A DNA stretch of 64,000 bases, from NCBI RefSeq assembly GCF_000024025.1, contig NC_013131.1, positions 1,364,001-1,428,000 on the forward strand, written 5' to 3'. Numbering within the stretch: the first letter of the stretch is position 1; each line of letters begins with the position of its first letter. The translations under genes and the position numbers were made by a program. The notes below the pieces were generated by a model. It was not told the DNA's origin, ran no database searches, and saw only the letters and a list, made by a program, of their open reading frames with translations. This document shows positions 62,231-64,000 of the stretch, one piece after another. Source of the DNA: Catenulispora acidiphila DSM 44928 (lineage in GTDB: Bacteria; Actinomycetota; Actinomycetes; Streptomycetales; Catenulisporaceae).

Positions 62231-62441
62231 CGGCACGCCTTCACGGTATTGGCGCAGCTCCGCCCCGGTCCATCGAGCCTGCCTCACCCCGGGGGTGGTG
62301 CTGGCCCCACCCCGGAATCGCCAGGTCGCACTACTGATCTCGGCGCCGCGCGTGGCCAGCATGGGACGAGTCCGGAACACGATCTCCGATCTCCGATCCC
62401 TGATCTCCCGATGGTCTCCGGTGTTCTTTGGAAGGACTCCC

Positions 62442-63578
62442 ATGTCCCGCGTGGTCATCTTCTCCGCCTCGGTCGGCGCCGGCCATGACAGCGCCGCCCA
62501 GGCTCTCGCCGACCGGCTGACCGCGCGCGGCTTCGCGGTCGACCGGCACGACTTCCTGACGCTGATGCCCGCCGGGCGCGCGGTGTGCGGCTCCTACCGG
62601 CGCATCATCACGCACGCCCCGGCGCTGTATCAGTGCATTTACGCCCGCACCGAGCGCGCCGCGCGCCCCGGGCTGGTGCAGCGGCAGCTGCTGCGCGGCG
62701 CGGAGCAGGCGGTGCTGGACGCGATACCGGCCGACGCGGTCGCGGCGGTCGCGACGTATCCGCTCGCGGCGCAGGTGCTGGGACGGCTGCGGGCGGCGGG
62801 ACGGCTGGCCGTGCCGGTGGTGGTGACGTTCACCGACTTCTCCGTGCACCCGCTGTGGATCGCGCCCGGTGTCGACCTGTACCTGGCGCCGCACGCGGTG
62901 ACGGCGGCGCAGGCGGTCGCGCACGGTGTGGACCCGGCGAAGGTCGCGGTGGCGCGGCCGTTGGTGTCGGCGCGGTTCGCCGAGGGGTCGGCGGCGCGAC
63001 GGGAGGCGGCGCGGGCGCGGTTCGGGTTGGCAGGGGCGGCAGGAGCCCGCGAGGACAAGCCGCTGGCGCTGTTGCTCGGCGGCTCGTGGGGCGTCGGCGA
63101 CATCGAGCAGACGGCGCGCGATCTCGCGGCGTCGGGCGTGGTGACGCCGGTGGTGGTGTGCGGCCGCAACGCGGTGTTGCGGGGACGGCTGCGCGCGGCG
63201 GGGTTCCCGCATGTGTTCGGCTGGGTCGGGGACATGCCGACGCTGATGGCGGCGTGCGACGTCATGGTGCAGAACGCCGGCGCCTCCAGCACGCTCGAGG
63301 CGTTCGCCACCGGGCTGCCGGTCGCCACCTACCGCAGCCTGGTCGGGCACGGCCGGACCAACGCCGCGGTGCTGGACGAAGCAGGGCTCGCGGTCTGGGT
63401 GCGGTCGCGGGAGGAGCTGGCCGGCTCGCTGCTGGAGCTGACGTCCGGAGTGCGGGGGCGGCGCCAGCACAACGCCGGGCTGGCGATGGTCGGCGGCGGC
63501 GCCGAGCCGGACGCGCTGATCATGGAGCTGATCGCGGAGCTGTCCGCGGACGCCTCCGTCGGGGCGGTGGCGGTCTGA
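62442..63578 (+). CDS. MGDG-synthase/GT28-type glycosyltransferase
   Basis: 378 residues. GT-B fold: N-terminal VVIFSASVGAGHDSAAQALA (the MGDG_synth start) with DFLTLMP and LVQRQLLRGAEQAVLD, and C-terminal UDP-sugar domain with LLLGGSWGVGDIEQT, GWVGDMPTLMAACDVMVQNA and TLEAFATGLPVATYRSLVGHG. Such enzymes attach sugars to diacylglycerol or to lipid precursors; the acceptor is not clear. The start at 62442 follows GAAGGA. Its stop overlaps the next gene's start, so the two are one operon. Confidence 0.88.
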   Translation: MSRVVIFSASVGAGHDSAAQALADRLTARGFAVDRHDFLTLMPAGRAVCGSYRRIITHAPALYQCIYARTERAARPGLVQRQLLRGAEQAVLDAIPADAVAAVATYPLAAQVLGRLRAAGRLAVPVVVTFTDFSVHPLWIAPGVDLYLAPHAVTAAQAVAHGVDPAKVAVARPLVSARFAEGSAARREAARARFGLAGAAGAREDKPLALLLGGSWGVGDIEQTARDLAASGVVTPVVVCGRNAVLRGRLRAAGFPHVFGWVGDMPTLMAACDVMVQNAGASSTLEAFATGLPVATYRSLVGHGRTNAAVLDEAGLAVWVRSREELAGSLLELTSGVRGRRQHNAGLAMVGGGAEPDALIMELIAELSADASVGAVAV

Positions 63579-64000
63579 TGCGTGCCCTGACGACCGCCGC
63601 GACCGTGCTCACGCACCCGTTCCCGGCCACCACGACCTTCGGTCCCGTCCGCAACCGCGTGCTGCCCGGTCTGGCGGCGCGCGGCGCGCCCGACCACGTC
63701 GCGCTCACCTTCGACGACGGACCCGACCCGAACTCCACCCCGCGCTTCCTGGACCTGCTCGCGGCGCGCGGCGTGCGCGCGACGTTCTTCCTGCTCGGCT
63801 CCATGGCCGAGCGCGCGCCGGGGCTGGTCGGCGAGATCCAGGCCGCCGGGCACGAGATCGGCGTCCACGGCTGGCACCACCAGAGCCTGCTCTTCCGCGG
63901 CCCGCGCGCCACCGAGCAGGACCTGACGCGAGCCCGCGACCACCTCGCCGAGCTGACCGGCGAGCAGCCGCGGTTGTTCCGGCCGCCCTACGGCGTCATG
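63578..64000 (+). CDS. Polysaccharide deacetylase (NodB domain), truncated at window end
   Basis: 141 residues visible; the gene continues past the window. Deacetylase motifs are intact: motif 1 LTFDDGPDPNSTP with the catalytic/metal Asp pair, motif 2 VHGWHHQSL with metal-binding His pair, and motif 3 RPPYG. It removes N-acetyl groups from chitin or peptidoglycan-like polymers. The N-terminus lacks a clear signal peptide in the first 40 residues. The ATG at 63578 overlaps the glycosyltransferase stop, suggesting joint modification of an envelope glycan. Confidence 0.88.
   Translation, partial: MRALTTAATVLTHPFPATTTFGPVRNRVLPGLAARGAPDHVALTFDDGPDPNSTPRFLDLLAARGVRATFFLLGSMAERAPGLVGEIQAAGHEIGVHGWHHQSLLFRGPRATEQDLTRARDHLAELTGEQPRLFRPPYGVM

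Overview
The window is very GC-rich, with G or C at most third codon positions. Its gene content is typical of a filamentous actinomycete: Scy and FilP polarity proteins, NucS, a WecA-atp operon order also found in Mycobacterium and Streptomyces, SigE-type sigma factors and actinobacterial RHS proteins. A Streptomyces-like or Catenulispora-like organism fits best, but species cannot be fixed from sequence alone. Most of the window is chromosomal core. The genes at both window ends are cut.

Layout. 1-12.9 kb: the end of an AftB/ZomB-like membrane glycosyltransferase, wecA, then the full ATP synthase operon (two AtpI/AtpZ-type helper genes, atpB-E-F-H-A-G-D-C), a DUF2550 gene and a cobalamin adenosyltransferase. 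A Rex-like redox operator lies before the first atp helper gene. 13-16.8 kb: a membrane-anchored hypothetical protein, murA (with the fosfomycin-insensitive Asp) and a 3-hydroxybutyryl-CoA dehydrogenase. 16.8-18.0 kb: a 1.1-kb non-coding inverted-repeat locus. 18-23.5 kb: an MFS transporter, ethylmalonyl-CoA mutase, two small unknown genes and nucS.

23.5-38.4 kb looks accessory. It holds a 2191-residue secreted RHS protein, a divergent 1209-residue secreted repeat/lectin protein, a Tat-exported DUF6528 protein, a LysR fragment and an XRE-NTPase-TPR (STAND) regulator. 38.4-52.5 kb returns to core-like genes: a small conserved protein, a flavin monooxygenase, a tandem-fused 3-hydroxyacyl-CoA dehydrogenase, a methyltransferase, a Ca2+/H+ antiporter, two tandem ABC exporters, a hydrolase, a DUF2087 protein, an AI-2E transporter, and a SigE-type sigma factor with a membrane partner. 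52.8-57.6 kb carries filP and scy. 57.9-64 kb carries crotonyl-CoA carboxylase/reductase, a GNAT acetyltransferase, a two-component system, an MGDG-synthase-like glycosyltransferase and a truncated polysaccharide deacetylase.

How the genes work together: ccr, meaA and the two 3-hydroxyacyl-CoA dehydrogenase genes form scattered parts of the ethylmalonyl-CoA / C4-C5 acyl-CoA network, and the adenosyltransferase would supply the B12 cofactor of the mutase. The least explained signals are non-coding. They are (1) the inverted-repeat locus, made of two palindromic ~160-bp elements plus two copies of a dispersed repeat; (2) a third copy of that repeat at 35.6 kb, all three copies lying just past a stop codon in the gene's own orientation; and (3) a 57-nt repeat at 42.4 and 60.2 kb whose small hairpin shows compensatory base changes.
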